From contig JAOCPU010000001.1 of assembly GCA_035772785.1 (NCBI GenBank), positions 186,001 to 250,000 of the forward strand: a stretch of DNA of 64,000 bases, in the 5' to 3' direction. This DNA comes from Phlebiopsis flavidoalba. Lineage: Eukaryota > Basidiomycota > Agaricomycetes > Polyporales > Phanerochaetaceae. The position numbers and the translations under genes are program-made. Of the stretch, positions 1 to 11,963 are shown one piece after another (position 1 is the first letter of the stretch; each line of letters begins with the position of its first letter). The notes beneath the pieces are model-generated. The model was not told where the DNA came from. It saw nothing but the letters and a program-made list of their open reading frames with translations, and ran no database searches.

Positions 1-720
1 GGCCTCGTTGCTACTGTTGCTTGTACTGATACATTCGCGTCACAGATTTTCTAGTGGCTACCATTGTTCTGTGACCTCCGTCTCTGCTAGTTGCACTAGT
101 ACCCAAGGGTCCTGGAGTTGGCATCGAGGCTATAACATTCATCTTCATCATATAAATTTGGTACATGTGGCATTTTCCCTTGATTAGTATATACAAGCAT
201 GTATTTATTAATATAAAATGCATGCTTTTTCGAGTAAAATGCCTGAATAATGAGTGTGTCCCAATTACCTGGCATTGCGATGAAAACTACCCGTTTCAAG
301 CGACCATGTAAAAGATGGTGATTTCTACCTGTTCAGGTGAAATTCACATCCGCTCGAGCCTTACACGGCAGTGCCAGGTGAAGTGTCAAAAATTTGAGCA
401 CATTTCTGGTGAAAAGTACCTGCATGAATGTACCTGTTTCTCGTGTGATTTTCGCACTTTGTCGGAGTGTCTTTTTTGCCTCAAAACCATGTATAATTCA
501 CCCGAATTTGTCGGGTACATATCACCTGCGCTGGACCCCACAGTGCGCCGCTCGCTCTCTTCGCCTTTTCGGCGCTCATTTGCCCACGTGGAATGACGTA
601 AGCTGTCTGAACCGCGAACGCACGTGTCGCCCTCCTGCACAAACGCTCGCTCTACTTTGCACCTTTGCAAGACCTGAACGGCTTGACGCTACACATACAC
701 TAACTTACATATTTGAGCTC
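1..720. other. Intergenic, left edge
   Basis: I see no gene in this stretch. The first 300 bases are AT-richer than the rest. The short open frames on both strands have no recognisable domain or splice pattern. The last part is the upstream region of the OTU1-type gene that begins at 724. Confidence 0.4.
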
Positions 721-723
721 ATT

Positions 724-1463
724 ATGGCACCAATAAGACTCAGGCATCCGAAAGGATGGTTAGTGATGACCATTCAGGTCGATCTTGGACAGTTTTCACG
801 GTACTGGATCTCCAGCAGGAGGATCTTTGCGGCAACCGAGATCCCCCCATCTCTACAAGAGCGTGAGTCGTATCTTGTGACTCAATACCTCGTACTCACA
901 AAGCGTGTATATCATAGTGAAAGCAGGTTATCCACCACATAGCTTGACGCTGATACCTGAACTCCCTCTCGAAAGTCTTTTTTGGTCTGCAGAAGTGTTG
1001 AACAGCTCATCGTAACACAGAAGCCCGAGTCGTCCGCGCCCGTCCAAGCCAAAGGACGGAAGCTGCAAACCTCGTCTTCTGCCCCTTACACTGCGCCGAT
1101 GACAGGACTGCTCACGCGATCACAAGTCGCTGAGACTACTACGCCTGCACCAAGCGCATCTCAAGGGAGCGGGCCGGATTTCGTTGAAAACGGAAGGAGG
1201 AGTACCTCGTCACCGATGTAAGCACCCATTTATGTCTTTCCAGTGTCCCGTATCGAGACTGATAAGATTGGCTATTACCGTGATAGATCGTACCAGATGA
1301 CAACTCGTGTCTGTTCTCGTCAAATCGCGCTCGTGTTTTTGAGCAGAACGACATGAAGAAGGCTCAACAGATACGGAAGTCGCAGTGCGGTGACACGGTA
1401 GCACGCAAACCAGCGTGGCGCTGTCCGCTCTATATCTGATAGTGCGCAAAACTCAGTTGTGGC

Positions 1464-1501
<38 letters not shown>

Positions 1502-2183
1502 TTTTGGACGAGATCGACAAAAGCGACATGGAGCCACATGGACTGAGGCCATCCTAGGGTTAGAGTCCTTTTTTTGTGTGCTGCGCGACGAATAGCACTT
1601 GCATATGACGTTACGAATACGGTGCAGACATCCCCGAGACCAGTATATCAGCACCATCTCGGGGGGGGGAAGCCTTCATCGTGGGTGCATTTGGTGCCAT
1701 CGAGCTCGCCATCCTGGCGAAGCACTATTCGACCGAGATCGCCTCTGTAGACGTCGAGACGGACGCGTGGACAAATTCTCGCCGCCTCCATGAGGCCGAC
1801 TCGGGCAAACCGCTGCGTGCTCGTTTATTCAGGCAATTCATTACGATGCTGCGACAATCGCGCCTATCCTCGACGCGCCGGATGAGATTTCCACCAGACG
1901 GTCGTCCCGAGGGGAATAGCGACCGACGGCGTCACGGCGACGCCGTACTTGTGGCTGCCAAGAAGCTGGCCGATAAATTGAGGGCGAAGAGGGCGTATAC
2001 GAAACCGCCACGGCGACTTTTGACCTGCGCTGCGAGGTGCGTCGTGTGTGATGTTCGCGGGACGCTGTGGTATATGTCTTACTCTTTTGTGCGGCAGATA
2101 TGCTAAAGAAGGGCCTCAAAGGGGAGAAGGAGGCGCGAGAACATGCGAAAGAGACTGGGCATGCATCTTTTGGCGAGTATTGA
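724..2183 (+). CDS. OTU1/YOD1-type ubiquitin thioesterase (OTU deubiquitinase)
   Basis: Cysteine protease of the OTU family that removes ubiquitin from substrates. OTU1/YOD1 proteins work with the Cdc48/p97 ATPase in ER-associated degradation. The order of recognisable pieces matches the family: an N-terminal UBX-like region starting MAPIRLRHPKG at 724, continuing with FAATEIPPSLQE and LTLIPELPLES (to about 1030); the catalytic loop PDDNSCLF near 1295-1320 with the nucleophile Cys; AIELAILAKHY followed by EIASVDVET near 1695-1760; the histidine segment IHYDAATIAPILDAP near 1838-1880; AAKKLADKLRAKRAYT near 1955-2005; and a C-terminal C2H2-like finger (CEV, intron, then KGLKGEKEAREH and ETGH) ending FGEY-stop at 2183. 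The pieces lie in different frames. Some breaks are introns (one carries 36 consecutive T), others are small indels at homopolymers. ATG 724 is chosen because it begins the conserved N-terminus. Identity is firm; exon borders are approximate. Confidence 0.85.
1465..1500 (+). repeat. T36 homopolymer in OTU1 gene
   Basis: Thirty-six consecutive T between the catalytic-Cys exon and the next recognisable OTU1 exon, so probably intronic. Its length and position make it a likely site of length error. Confidence 0.8.
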
Positions 2184-2189
2184 GCATGT

Positions 2190-4340
2190 TTAACGTAAGT
2201 CTTTCTCTGCGATGGCGATTCCTTTTAGTGCTGCCCGTCTTGAGGGCGGGTGTCCTGTCTACCATGTTCGTCAATGCGACTCGGCCCATGTACTACTTCG
2301 TCTGGACATCGAAACTATTCAACCACAGAGGCTTTACCGTTTTCGTTGCGCTTCGTCCCCTGCTGCGCTTGCGAAATAATTGGCTGGCGATAAAAGTCCT
2401 ATCCAATTTCGATTCTTGTGCCTTATTTCCCGCAAGGCTGAAGCTAATGGCCGTTCATAGAAATTTGAGACCTGACTTGCACACGCGTGTCGTGCTCAAC
2501 ATGCACGCGGACTCCCACCACCCACTCAACGACGGCAAGTTCCCACGATGCTTTCGTGTGAGCACTGTACGGTTCAGGGGGGGAGAGAACGCAACAGAAA
2601 ACCGTCCAAACCACAAAAGCCATTCATCGGCGCTTGTCCCCTATTGCTGTACGCTGCACGTCGGATCTCAGAGGGAAAGGCTCGGGAATTCTCGAGCTTC
2701 GACGTCAGATCCTAATCGCCAGCAAAAGGAAACGATAGCACACTGCGGACTGGTGGTCAGATTCTGCTTGACCCCGGCAACATTAAGAACGCGGCGAGAA
2801 TGAGAACGACAGCTGCATTGAGATAGCTAAACCCCACCAGATGTGCCCTCGCTGTGATCACTTCCGTTTGCACGCGCGACTACGGAGGATTTTGTAACGT
2901 TTGCTTGTGGCGATAACGTGCATGACGTATGAAAACGCTCATGAGGATATGTTGCTTGATTGGAGCGACAGTCTTGTACGCCATTTGACCGAAAAGAATC
3001 GCGATGGTTATCACAAAGGGTCTCTCCTTTTGTAGGTGGTTACATCACATCCTGTTTCAGTGTTCTTACAGCCCCGAAGCTGCGAACGGACGACTTACAC
3101 TGCTCCCACCAAGCACATCAGTGAAGGCTGGATGTGAATGTCTTAGCGAGATTCATATGCTATCAACATGTTCAGAACTTCGTACTGCGTGGGTTCGCCC
3201 TTACGAGAGTGGATCCAAAAGCGATAGCACCCTTGCAATTGATTCGTGAACGCTTCTACAACAAGCATCCCTCAAACAGACGACCGAGCGTTTTGTGGAT
3301 CCCGCGCTGTACCCCGGTTATGCTGGTCTTCGCGGGCGCACTCGGGCAAGGGCTGCGCAGCGCAGTGCGTCCGCTTTTTGACCTCTCAGACCTGTGGTCA
3401 TAGCGTGGTCTCGCCCCTGAAAACGATGCGCTGAATGCTTCTGATCGGGGAGAATTGCTGGCGAAATATTCAACGACCTTTTTTTGTGGCGGCGGGGGCA
3501 GGGAATATTATCTCTCCCGCGTCTAGACCTGGGTGCCAGTCCCGGGGGTAACGAGCCCTCGTTGAGGTGGCCCTATCTACCGCGGCTTACTTGAGCACGC
3601 CTTGACATCAGCATGCCGGCTACCCCCGCCGCATTAGTAGGCCGAACCCTCGTCTCCTGAGCATCAGAGCAAGCCCGGCAAGAGTGTGTTCTGAAGTGGA
3701 GTGTGGCGAAGATAGGAATCCAACGTGGTTGGTCGCGACGGGCGCGAGATGCGCATCGTTATTGTCTTTTTTTTGGGATTCTATCTTTTTTTTGAGGGGG
3801 CCTTATTTGATGGCTCCAGGCCGCCCATAGACCTGTGTATCAAAGTTCCCACGGCTACAACAATTTAACAACCTCTTCGACGTGCCTTGTCCGGGAAACC
3901 CTTCGGTGTCTCCCCGTCCACCTCCCTCGCCGTACACGCCGCCGCCCGCAACCAGCCCCACGACGTCACCAGCTGCAGAGCCATAGCTGGCCACTTGTAT
4001 TATTCGACCCTCAAGCACTCATAGATCTCATTTAATTACTCTCACGATACCAATCCCTTCCGTCACTACTTTATCAGGGTCTTTATCGTTGTCGCAGCCA
4101 TATGAACAACACAAGGAACCCATCCCTGCAGTTCGAGGTCGAGCTGCACGATGACAGACGCGTACGAGAAGGAGGAGCAGCTTGGAAACTGCCTGCACGG
4201 AAAACCTCGCCAGCCGTTTTGCCCTCGATATGTGGTACTACCCGCTTTGAAATACGTCTCGTTGCGTACCTCTTCTCCTGCACACTGCATCGGTTGGCGA
4301 CACACGTCGTCGGCGCGACACGCTGGCTGACCCACTTACC
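2190..4340. other. Intergenic, OTU1 to sugar transporter
   Basis: The open frame that runs on past the OTU1 stop to about 2800 has no recognisable domain, starts inside OTU1 and looks like a chance frame in GC-rich DNA. At 3480-3800 there are short G and T runs. At 3830-4340 proline-rich frames precede the transporter and may contain its unresolved 5' exon. No gene can be supported. Confidence 0.35.
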
Positions 4341-4344
4341 CGCT

Positions 4345-5703
4345 CCGCCATCCTAGACGTGTCGACTCTGCCGCAGTCCAAAAACGCATCGCTGACGGCT
4401 TAGTCATGCACTACTTACGCGCCGTGTCGGCCGCGCCTGCTCATTACCTACGTCTGCTGCTGCAGCCGTCCTCATGGTGGAGCTCCTCAAAGTGGCTTCT
4501 TAATTTCACGCGACGTGAGATATATCACACGATTAGTACACGTATTGTATATGCCATACGCAAAGCAACAAGGAGAACTCACGACTGTTCTTGATGTCGC
4601 CACCTCACAATTAAGCAACCCTCTTGGCCCGCAGTCGTCCACTCACGAGCCACTTATTGGAAACCCATGAGGTGTACACTATCTTTCCTCACGGTTTCTT
4701 ACTGACGTCTACCGCGGAAGGAGGTTGTATCCGCAGTCCTCAGTGACTGCTGGCAAGCTCTCGATACCCCGCCTATCCTAATACACGGTCACTGTCGTTG
4801 CCGGCTTCATCTTCACTTCATGTTGTTGCACAAACCTACTCGCCCTCAGTGACCCTCAAAACCTAATCTCTCCGGTTGTGTTGCACGGAGTATCCTAATC
4901 TGGAAGCGCGGCGACATTTCCCAAGTCAGTTATCAGATGAAAAAAATCCTCACAACACGGCCGCCATTTTTTCTGTCGTTATTACTGCGCCAAGAAGCCC
5001 CTTTCAGCCCGGTCAAAGTGGCTTGCCCTCTTTTTCTTGGCCATTGGAGTGGGAATTGTTCAGATTCTAAGAGCGGGGGCGTCCAAATCCTCTGGCAGCG
5101 GTGAACACGACATGAACGCGTTTCAAGGGTTCATGGCTGTCGTCGCCGCGTGCTTCACATTGTCCGGCCTCGCTGGTGTCTACTTCGAGATGGTCCCTCA
5201 AGAACTCGCCGGCTGATCTCTGGGTCCGCAAACGTGCAGCTGTCGCTGTTTTCGTTGCTTCCCGCACTTGTGCCGATCCTTTTCTCAGGTTCCATCAAGC
5301 GCGTCATCGTCAACCTCGGGGTTATTCAACACCAGTCTCTTTGAGAACTTCGGCGTCTGGGCATGGGCGACCGTATACTTACGCAAGTGCTGGGCGGCTT
5401 GCTTACCGCCCCTCGTTATCAAGTATGCGGACAATATTCTCAAGGGCTTTGCCACGAGTCTCAGCACATCGTCATCTCCTTCCTCGCCTCCGTGGCCCTC
5501 TTCCACTTCCAGAATCACCGTCAGCTTCATCCTCGGCGCGTTCGTCGTCTTGGTCGCAACCTGGATGTACAACCAGGCCCGAGTCGTCATCAACCAGCGG
5601 CAGCGAGGGCTGTGCGAATCATGGAGCTGGCGCTGGCGTCGTTCATCTCTGTCCAACCTCGCAGAAACGCCTCCGCGCTCACCGGCGTCGGACTATCAAA
5701 CGA
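4345..5703 (+). CDS. UDP-galactose/UDP-GlcNAc-type nucleotide-sugar transporter (SLC35A family)
   Basis: Golgi membrane antiporter that imports UDP-sugars for glycosylation. Recognisable family segments, in order: QNASLT then LVMHY (4365-4425), VLMVELLK (about 4475), ATFQVSYQMK (4915-4950), SKWLALFFLAIGVGIVQIL (5015-5070), AFQGFMAVVAACFT then LAGVYFEMV (5118-5195), VQLSLFSLLPALVPILFSG (5237-5293), FNTSLFENFGVWAWAT (5325-5375), the signature VIKYADNILKGFATSLS (5415-5470), SFLASVALFHFQ and SFILGAFVVLVATWMYNQ (ending about 5577). YADNILKGFATSLS is diagnostic of SLC35A proteins. The segments fall in all three frames through short introns plus one-base indels. A Ser-rich tail (PESSSTSGSEG) follows the last helix; a GT donor-like site at 5704 makes the end uncertain. 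The start exon is not resolved. Substrate specificity cannot be read from the sequence. Confidence 0.82.
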
Positions 5704-7310
5704 GGTGCCTTTTTTTTGTGTTTGTTGTTGGTCGTGGTTTGTTTCACCGGCGGGACCCTATCACGACGGACTTCCGACATCGTCACCTCTCGTCGCTCGT
5801 CCCTCATTCACCGGCACGGGCCCCCGCCCGCCACACTACCACCATACGCCGTCCAAGTCCTTTCCCCCTCCTCGCCGCTGGAACGCACCTCGCCGGGCCT
5901 TCGAGACGTCGCCCACACGGAAACAGGGCCAGTTCTTCGCCGCACCGACTCCGCGCCACGGAGGCGTTTGCGCAGCGCATGGCGCTCGCGACCGCTCTGC
6001 GTTCGTTTCTCCGCCGTCCTCGAGAGCGCGCCCGAGCACCACCTTCTCCTCCCGCAGAGTACAGTCGTTACCCCGCTCGACGCTCCCCACGTCTGCTGGC
6101 TCAGGCTAGCGCGCTCGGAATGCACTCCCTCTCGCGCCCGCCGAGCTCGTTGGCGGGTTCTGCTGCGCGGGCCGTCGATTGGACCGCACATCATAGGACC
6201 TGCCTTTTGTTGCTACATAAAGAGACTTTTAGTGGATATTCAGACTGTATCTTTAGTTACGCGCCTGTGAAGCATTTTCCTTTTGTCTTTTTGCATTGAC
6301 TGGCGTACGCTTTTTTTTTTTTGGACTTCGTCTTTCTCCTTCTACTCTTGGTCAACTTGAATACTCATCTCTACGCTCTCCCGTCGTTCACTGCCGCACG
6401 GTCTTTCGCTTCGTGTTATTGTCACTTGTGGCACATTGTGTCCGGGACGCGTATTATTTCGTCTAACTATATAACGACTCGAATGAACCTTTAAACGCAG
6501 AATTTAGTGTTCGAACCAAGTGATACAACTAATACTACGTACATGGACGGAATAACAAAATATTTGCTCAAGAAACGGTGGGAGGCTAAGAGATATCTGT
6601 GGTAAGGTATGGAAGATCTGCCAACGTACGAGATGATAACGAACCTAACAGATGAACTGAATGCAGGGACGCGAAAGCTTGATACACCTCTGACGCGTAA
6701 TCGTATGCTGTCACAGTCTGGACGACGCCTGCGACGCCTGCCTTGGGTGTCTTGGTCAAGGTCCTGATCTTGCAGCAAGTGGACGTCACAGCCGGTGTCG
6801 AGATCGAAGGATGGCGGGAAAGGTCACAACCAGGAATGGCTTCCAGGCCGGGGGGGCGTTCACGGTCGTGCATTGAAACTCCTGTGTGGAAACCGCGCAC
6901 AGCGTCAAACGAGGCGCACAGTCGCCTGGCTTTGCCTGACCAGCGCAGGCCCCGTCACAAAGTGGGTGAATATACGCATCCTTGTCCTATCAACTGCGCA
7001 GAGATGGCTGGTATCCTGGGGCCATGTTGGCCTAACAGCGCCTGCCGGTCGGGCATCGCTGCTTGTGGCGGTACAGGAGCGGGTTTTTATACGTCCCTCT
7101 TCTGCGCGGATCGTGAGAGTTTCTGTCTGGCCTCTTGGTACCTTCAGCATTCAGCGCGAGGCTGAATTGTGTCTTTTTGACTGAACCGATCGAGCAAGGT
7201 CGCTCTTGTTCTCCCCCCTGGCGCCTATCGGAGGGTGTACTAGTCGGTAAGACGCAGTAGGGGGCGTGGCTGGTGAGAAACTTGGGGGGCATGTGTGGAG
7301 AAGAGCGTAG
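5704..7310. other. Transporter 3' flank and intergenic DNA
   Basis: Up to about 6300 there are long open frames in all three forward frames. They are rich in Arg, Ser and Pro, as expected from GC-biased non-coding DNA, though an extended transporter tail cannot be excluded. From 6300 to 7310 I see no domain on the plus strand. The minus strand may hold the unresolved C-terminal part of the BTB gene. Confidence 0.35.
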
Positions 7311-7316
7311 CAGCCC

Positions 7317-7837
7317 TCATGACGTCATGGGAATAAGTTCAAAAGGCCTCCAGCCTGCAGACTGTCGCGTTCTCAGCCCTGCCAGTGTGGTCGGAAAGTA
7401 GAGCTCCAGGGTCCTCAAGATGTCGGTCTCTAATATGAGCTCCAACACACATCCTGCGTCGTATTTTGTAGACATGCGTAGAAGATCAAGGATTGCCGGA
7501 ATATCGTTGATATAGCCTTTGAAGAAGCTATCGCAAACAAACATGTAAGCTGATCGTTTTTGAGCAGATGTGTCTAGATCCGATGACTACTCTCGGTCGT
7601 GCAAGACAAGGAGAAACCTGCGTGCTGGCAATGCCAATGCCGTATCGTCTGGAGAGCCACCAAGGGGAACCCCTCATAGTACTCCCCTCTGTGTGTGGTC
7701 TCTCGAAGAGTGCCCTGAAGAACGTACAGTTGCCGGTCAGCATGCCCCTATACAAGCGAAAGATACCGTGTCTTGGGCCCGAAGGGACTACTGTGCCGTC
7801 GGTCGAACCACAAGTCATCGCATTGTTGAAGGTTCAT
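7317..7837 (-). CDS. BTB/POZ domain protein
   Basis: Protein-interaction domain protein of the type found in many copies in Agaricomycetes, usually of unknown function. From an ATG at 7837 the minus strand reads MNLQQCDDLWF, then DGTVVLRAQDTVFRLYRGML (with one frame slip near 7800), then TFFRALFERPHTEGSTM. This matches the usual BTB start: an acidic 'W/YF.DG' strand, then 'F.VHRG.L', then 'F..MF..P'. It continues with LVALPDD and, after an intron or gap near 7560-7600, ends in FKGYINDIPAILDLLRMSTKYDAGCV, here spanning two pieces; 'LLRMSTKYD' is the family's alpha-helical end motif. The region just below (6900-7310) probably encodes the C-terminal half, but I could not assemble it. There is no sign of a Kelch or MATH partner domain. 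Confidence 0.65.
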
Positions 7838-7839
7838 AG

Positions 7840-8780
7840 TACCCGCCATTCGAGAGGCTTGCGCGCCTTGTGTTGGGATGTGTCTGGTTGTAGTCATTGT
7901 GGTGCCGGATGGACTCGTTCTTTATGGCGTTCAGAAAAGAGTGGCACGTCGGCACGTCGGTCACGGTCATGCGAAGTGTAACGCGTTACGCATCACGTCC
8001 CGACCTGCCTCCGTCACGTACCTCCATGGCTAAACTTTCAAACCCACTCGGATCGGGCAATGAAGAAACAAAGGACCACTAAGAAAATAGTGAAAATGAC
8101 ACCAAGAATTCTCCGCTAGCTGACTTTGACATACCCTAGGCGAGCAATTTTGTTGGACACTCGCTCACTCCAGCACACCAGCCAGCAACGCGTCAACGAC
8201 GGCATGGGCTAGAGTGGCAGACTCTGGACCTGGACCAATGGGAAAACGTTTGTAGTTCCAGATCCTAACCTCTACTTAATTAGGCCTCAAATTTCAGACT
8301 ATGCTTGCCTTAGCTCACTGTAGCTCACTTAATTCTTGCAGCTCCGAGCGCAATCATTGGAACCCGCCCTCTCGGGCCGTGAAGGGACGCCCACAAGTTG
8401 GGACGGAAATGGTTTGTTCAAGTTCGCTCGTTCGCATTGGACGTTCCGTACATGTCAAGCATTCTTTTTCCTTTCTTTTCTCCTGGCCTGGGTTCAAGTC
8501 TGTTTGGTATGCCCTGCTGTACTTCCTCATGTTTCATCAAAATTTTGAGGTCCGATATTGCGAACTCAGCTCGGAGTCGCCCACACCCATCAGGTATAAA
8601 GGATATCGTCTGTGTAGCCGGTGACCTCGTGTAGACTGGCCTTTGAGCAACTTGTGAGTGGATACTTTCTTGCCCAGGTAGCGCAAAAACGTCATTGTTC
8701 ACCGATAGACAGGACGATCAGAGTGATCTCTAAGCGACAAAGAAAGTTGGTTCATCAAATGACAACCGAAACCAGACCCG
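7840..8780. other. Intergenic
   Basis: Upstream of the BTB gene on its strand. Several 60-100 residue frames exist on both strands, but none shows a motif, a splice-consistent continuation or low-complexity bias typical of coding exons here. Confidence 0.3.
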
Positions 8781-8789
8781 AATGAGCAT

Positions 8790-9783
8790 CAACATTACGA
8801 CGTGCCAAAGATCGACCAACTTGCAAGCTCACCGCGAGAACCATCTCAGCTCGAGATCGTACTACAGCAGCAAAGTGTACCTGGCGAACCTAGCTTTTCT
8901 GGGCCTGATCGTAGGATCCGATTCGACCCCATAGATGACGCACTTCGTTCCCAGGGATATCCCGGAAGGTAGATGTCTCTTCATTTGCGACTCGGCCTTC
9001 GAGAGCTTAGAACACAAATCATCGTCAAGGACATACCATCGGTTACCTCAAAATGACATTCCAATACCAGAGTCGTCCACGATACGACATTCCTCACCAC
9101 GAGCCAGTACTTTGCGCGAAGACCACCATATTCTTGAACTACGAGAGGACACAACGATGAGGAATCATACGACGCGCTCACCAAATCAACCGTTCAAACC
9201 CACCACGGATCACACAACGCCGCCACCTCCTCGGACGCCGACGCCGACGCCGCCTATTCAGGCTTCCACCCCAGCACGCACGCCACTTTTTTAACTCCCT
9301 CTACTACCCCGCTTATGACCGGTACGCACGCGCCGCGTCGGCCTTGAATAACGTCACCCACACCTATCAACCTCCCCCACCAGCACGCGCCGGTACATAT
9401 GATCATTATCGCGAACACACACGTCATTATCCTACAACCATCCCCGGACGAACCCATACGTTGACCGCGCTCGACTTTCGCGTCCGCACAGACCTCAGCG
9501 TACTCGAGGACACAGAACCAACCGCGGGGCGTTTCCGGGTTGAGAATCGGGATGCCGATGCGCCTCTGAACCAGAAGTGCCGAGAAAGCGGGCGGTGCAA
9601 AGGAAGAGTAAGCCTCCGACAGTGAAGTACAGGCATGATACATCACCGAGAGTGCATGTTCTCAGCTCAAGAATGTGCCGGTGATGCGCAAGGCGGAACT
9701 ACAAGAGCTGGAGGGGCCGATGGTAGAATGGTACGAACAGCTGCGGAAAGAACGGGTGGCGCAGAGTGCTATTTATTATAGTT
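8790..9783 (+). CDS. Possible uncharacterised protein gene, fragmented frames
   Basis: I do not recognise this gene. A coherent, polar, acidic reading begins near 8790 (HYDVPKIDQLASSPREPSQ, later RRIRFDPIDDALRSQGYPG). A Pro/Thr-rich part follows (9200-9300), then SLYYPAYDRYARAASALNN, THTYQPPPPARAG and RTDLSVLEDTEPTAGRFRV (9298-9550). It ends in MRKAELQELEGPMVEWYEQL with a stop at 9783. The pieces change frame, as in the certain genes of this window, and the last one looks like an amphipathic helix. The alternative is chance open frames. No domain, signal peptide or membrane segment is visible. Confidence 0.3.
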
Positions 9784-9789
9784 GACGAA

Positions 9790-10160
9790 GTGGGGAAATC
9801 GGCATGACGGTATGTTGGAGGAGAATAGCAGCAGCGCGAGACCCAAATATTCAGGAATTAAGTATGATTTGATTGTGACTTACTGTGATAATGCCTTTCT
9901 TATTGGACGAGGACCTCGGCAGGATGGGACCGGCAGGACGAATATCTTTCTACCGCCACTGCGGTATCCCGAGTCCCCTGCAAGTGTCCAACCCCATGGA
10001 CAATCGCCGCCGTTGCGTGCGGGTCATGCGCGACGATTCTCATCAGTCCACGTCAGTAGAGCATCGGTTGAACCCTACCCCTAGATATATTTGTGTAAGC
10101 CCAAGCGCGGTACTCATAAAAATCGTCGGTGAGAGAATTGAGTTGGTTCATTCGATAGAC
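9790..10160. other. Intergenic
   Basis: No recognisable gene. Downstream flank of the possible gene ending at 9783 and upstream border of repeat copy A. Confidence 0.3.
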
Positions 10161-10998
10161 TGACAAGCTGGAGATGCTTGCCTCTGAGCTTCCCCCAGCA
10201 CTGGAAGCTCTGCACCGCCTCTGCGAAAGAAGGCAGCGAATGAGCGCGGCCATCGTGACACTTGGAGAATTTCTCAAACTGCAGACCCTCGAAGGCAAAG
10301 CGCGGTTGCCTGGGCTGTGAGCTCAGAGGCTAGAGCTTGCCAGTCAATCGGTAGGGGCGCGTGCCGCGAGCGCAACTCGGGAACAGCATCCGCGGCTAGC
10401 ATGTCGAACAGCAGACGAAGTCGCGTCGTCTGTGTCGCGTCAGCCACGGTTCTAAAGACATAAGTATCCGCCCCAGACTCTGCTTGAGGTCGCCTTGTCT
10501 TTCTTCCTCTCCCCCATCTTGGTCGTGTCATTCATCCCTACTTGGCCCGGAGTCGTCTCATCTTTCTCCAAGCGGTCATCCGTGATGTACACATGCACTC
10601 GCGTCTCTTCCCATCATGTCTCGCGCCCCCGCTAAGACGCGTCTATAGCAACTCGCCCTATCAACTACGTCTCCTAGCGCCTCAGCCTCGCCGCATGGGA
10701 TCTCTAGCTATAGCCCACCATCCTTTCTGAATGTGGGTCGTGGCGGGTACTACTTACCTCTCGGCGGCTCGAGGCTGCCGATGCGGTGAAAGGGGCTGAA
10801 CATGGGGTCCGGTACTTGGTTAGGGGTCTCAAAGGAGAAGTTACAACCTAGATGGTTAGAAGGTGCCACATAGGTGAGATGGGTGGGGTGTGAGTGGCTG
10901 ACTATCCTCCTGTATATTCGCGTTGTTTAGGCTAATAAAGCATTTCTCGTGGAATGGGCGCGGACCTCTACGTGGTCCGAGGACGAGCACCTGGTGCG
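10160..10998 (+). repeat. Dispersed hairpin-module repeat, copy A (diverged)
   Basis: Diverged copy of the repeat family described under copies B-E. It aligns with copy B along its length: a segment with GTGTCGCGTCAGCC near 10430, a pyrimidine-rich stretch near 10500, CCATCCTTTCTGAATGTG near 10720 and GGCTAATAAAG at 10930. It ends in a hairpin module at 10944-10998 containing GCGCGGACCTCTACGTGGTC. Same orientation as FunK1-1, whose start is 0.97 kb downstream. No coding capacity is seen. Confidence 0.7.
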
Positions 10999-10999
10999 A

Positions 11000-11847
11000 G
11001 TTCTGCACCCGACCCGCTGCTACGCCAATTCACCGTTCAAGGCGAGCCCGGCGCTTGTCTTTCATGGACTTCAAGGGTGACATGAAGTTGACGGAATGTG
11101 GGCCACGGTCTCAGACGCGAGTTCCCTCCGCAACAGACAAGATTGAAATATTGGATGGGTTTTCCGTCTGCCATTACTCGGGTACCAGTTCTTGTAGGTG
11201 GTAGCTCAACGATAATCAGCCCCGTTCCCTTAATATATATATATATATATATATATGCTGAACACCTCAGTGTACACTGGTATCGGTCGAGGCATAAGCA
11301 CCTAACGATTTTTGACACAATTGCACATCCTTCCACAAGCAAATGTTGTGGAAAGGCTGATCCCCGAGACCAACTGAATTAAATGCTGCGAGTCTGTCAC
11401 CGACTTCCATCGCGAGCCGGAGGGTCTCGGTTTATCTGAACGACTCTATCAGCCTGAACCCGGTTCGCTGTTTGTAGTGCGGATAGCCTACCCAGCTTTT
11501 ACGCTGGTTAAGCATGTGAAAAAAAAAAACACGCCTACTTCATTAATACCTCGTGTGATCAATGGTTGCCGCCTGCGCGTGTGGATCACAGATATCTGAC
11601 GTCGTGCAAGGGCTGTCGTGGGCAAAGCCTCGGACGAAAGACGGATCCCATCTTCCACATACCTACCCGCATCCCAAAATAACCTGTAGCGTCACCCACC
11701 TACAAAAGTCGCTCAGGTTTAGAACCCAAACTGCGAGTTGCAATGTCGTGCCTCCAACAGGCGAAGTATGGCAGCATCTAGGCCACCTGATGCGTGCCAC
11801 TCCGGTCGTGAGATAACTTTACGGCGCTAGCGTGAAATTAATGCGGG
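11000..11847. other. Spacer between repeat A and FunK1-1
   Basis: No gene recognised. Contains a TA dinucleotide run at about 11233-11256 and an A-run at 11520. This is the spacer part of the proposed repeat-spacer-FunK1 unit. Confidence 0.4.
11233..11256. repeat. (TA)n microsatellite
   Basis: About twelve TA units in the spacer upstream of FunK1-1. Confidence 0.9.
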
Positions 11848-11918
11848 GTTCGAAATGACAAGTATCAACGTTCCCGTTTAGGGCAGTTGTACTCGAACCT
11901 GCACCTTTCCCCATTGTT
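11848..11918 (+). promoter_or_regulatory. Conserved FunK1 proximal promoter block, copy 1
   Basis: Shared by all five FunK1 genes just upstream of the start: GTTCGAAATGA, about 15 bases, TTCCCGTTTAGG, then a second site (CTCGAACCTGCACCT here, TTCGAACCTGC in others). It could be promoter or 5'UTR. Function is inferred only from conservation. Confidence 0.5.
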
Positions 11919-11963
11919 CTCTCGGTGTCCTACGGCCACGCAGCGCAGAACACTGCCCCGAAC

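Noticed and set aside
2048..2803. 251-codon forward frame after OTU1
   Set aside because: It starts within the OTU1 3' exons in the wrong frame and contains no recognisable domain.
5176..6299. Three overlapping forward frames of 248-364 codons
   Set aside because: The first parts are fragments of the sugar transporter read in wrong frames; the rest is Ser/Arg/Pro-rich without motif.
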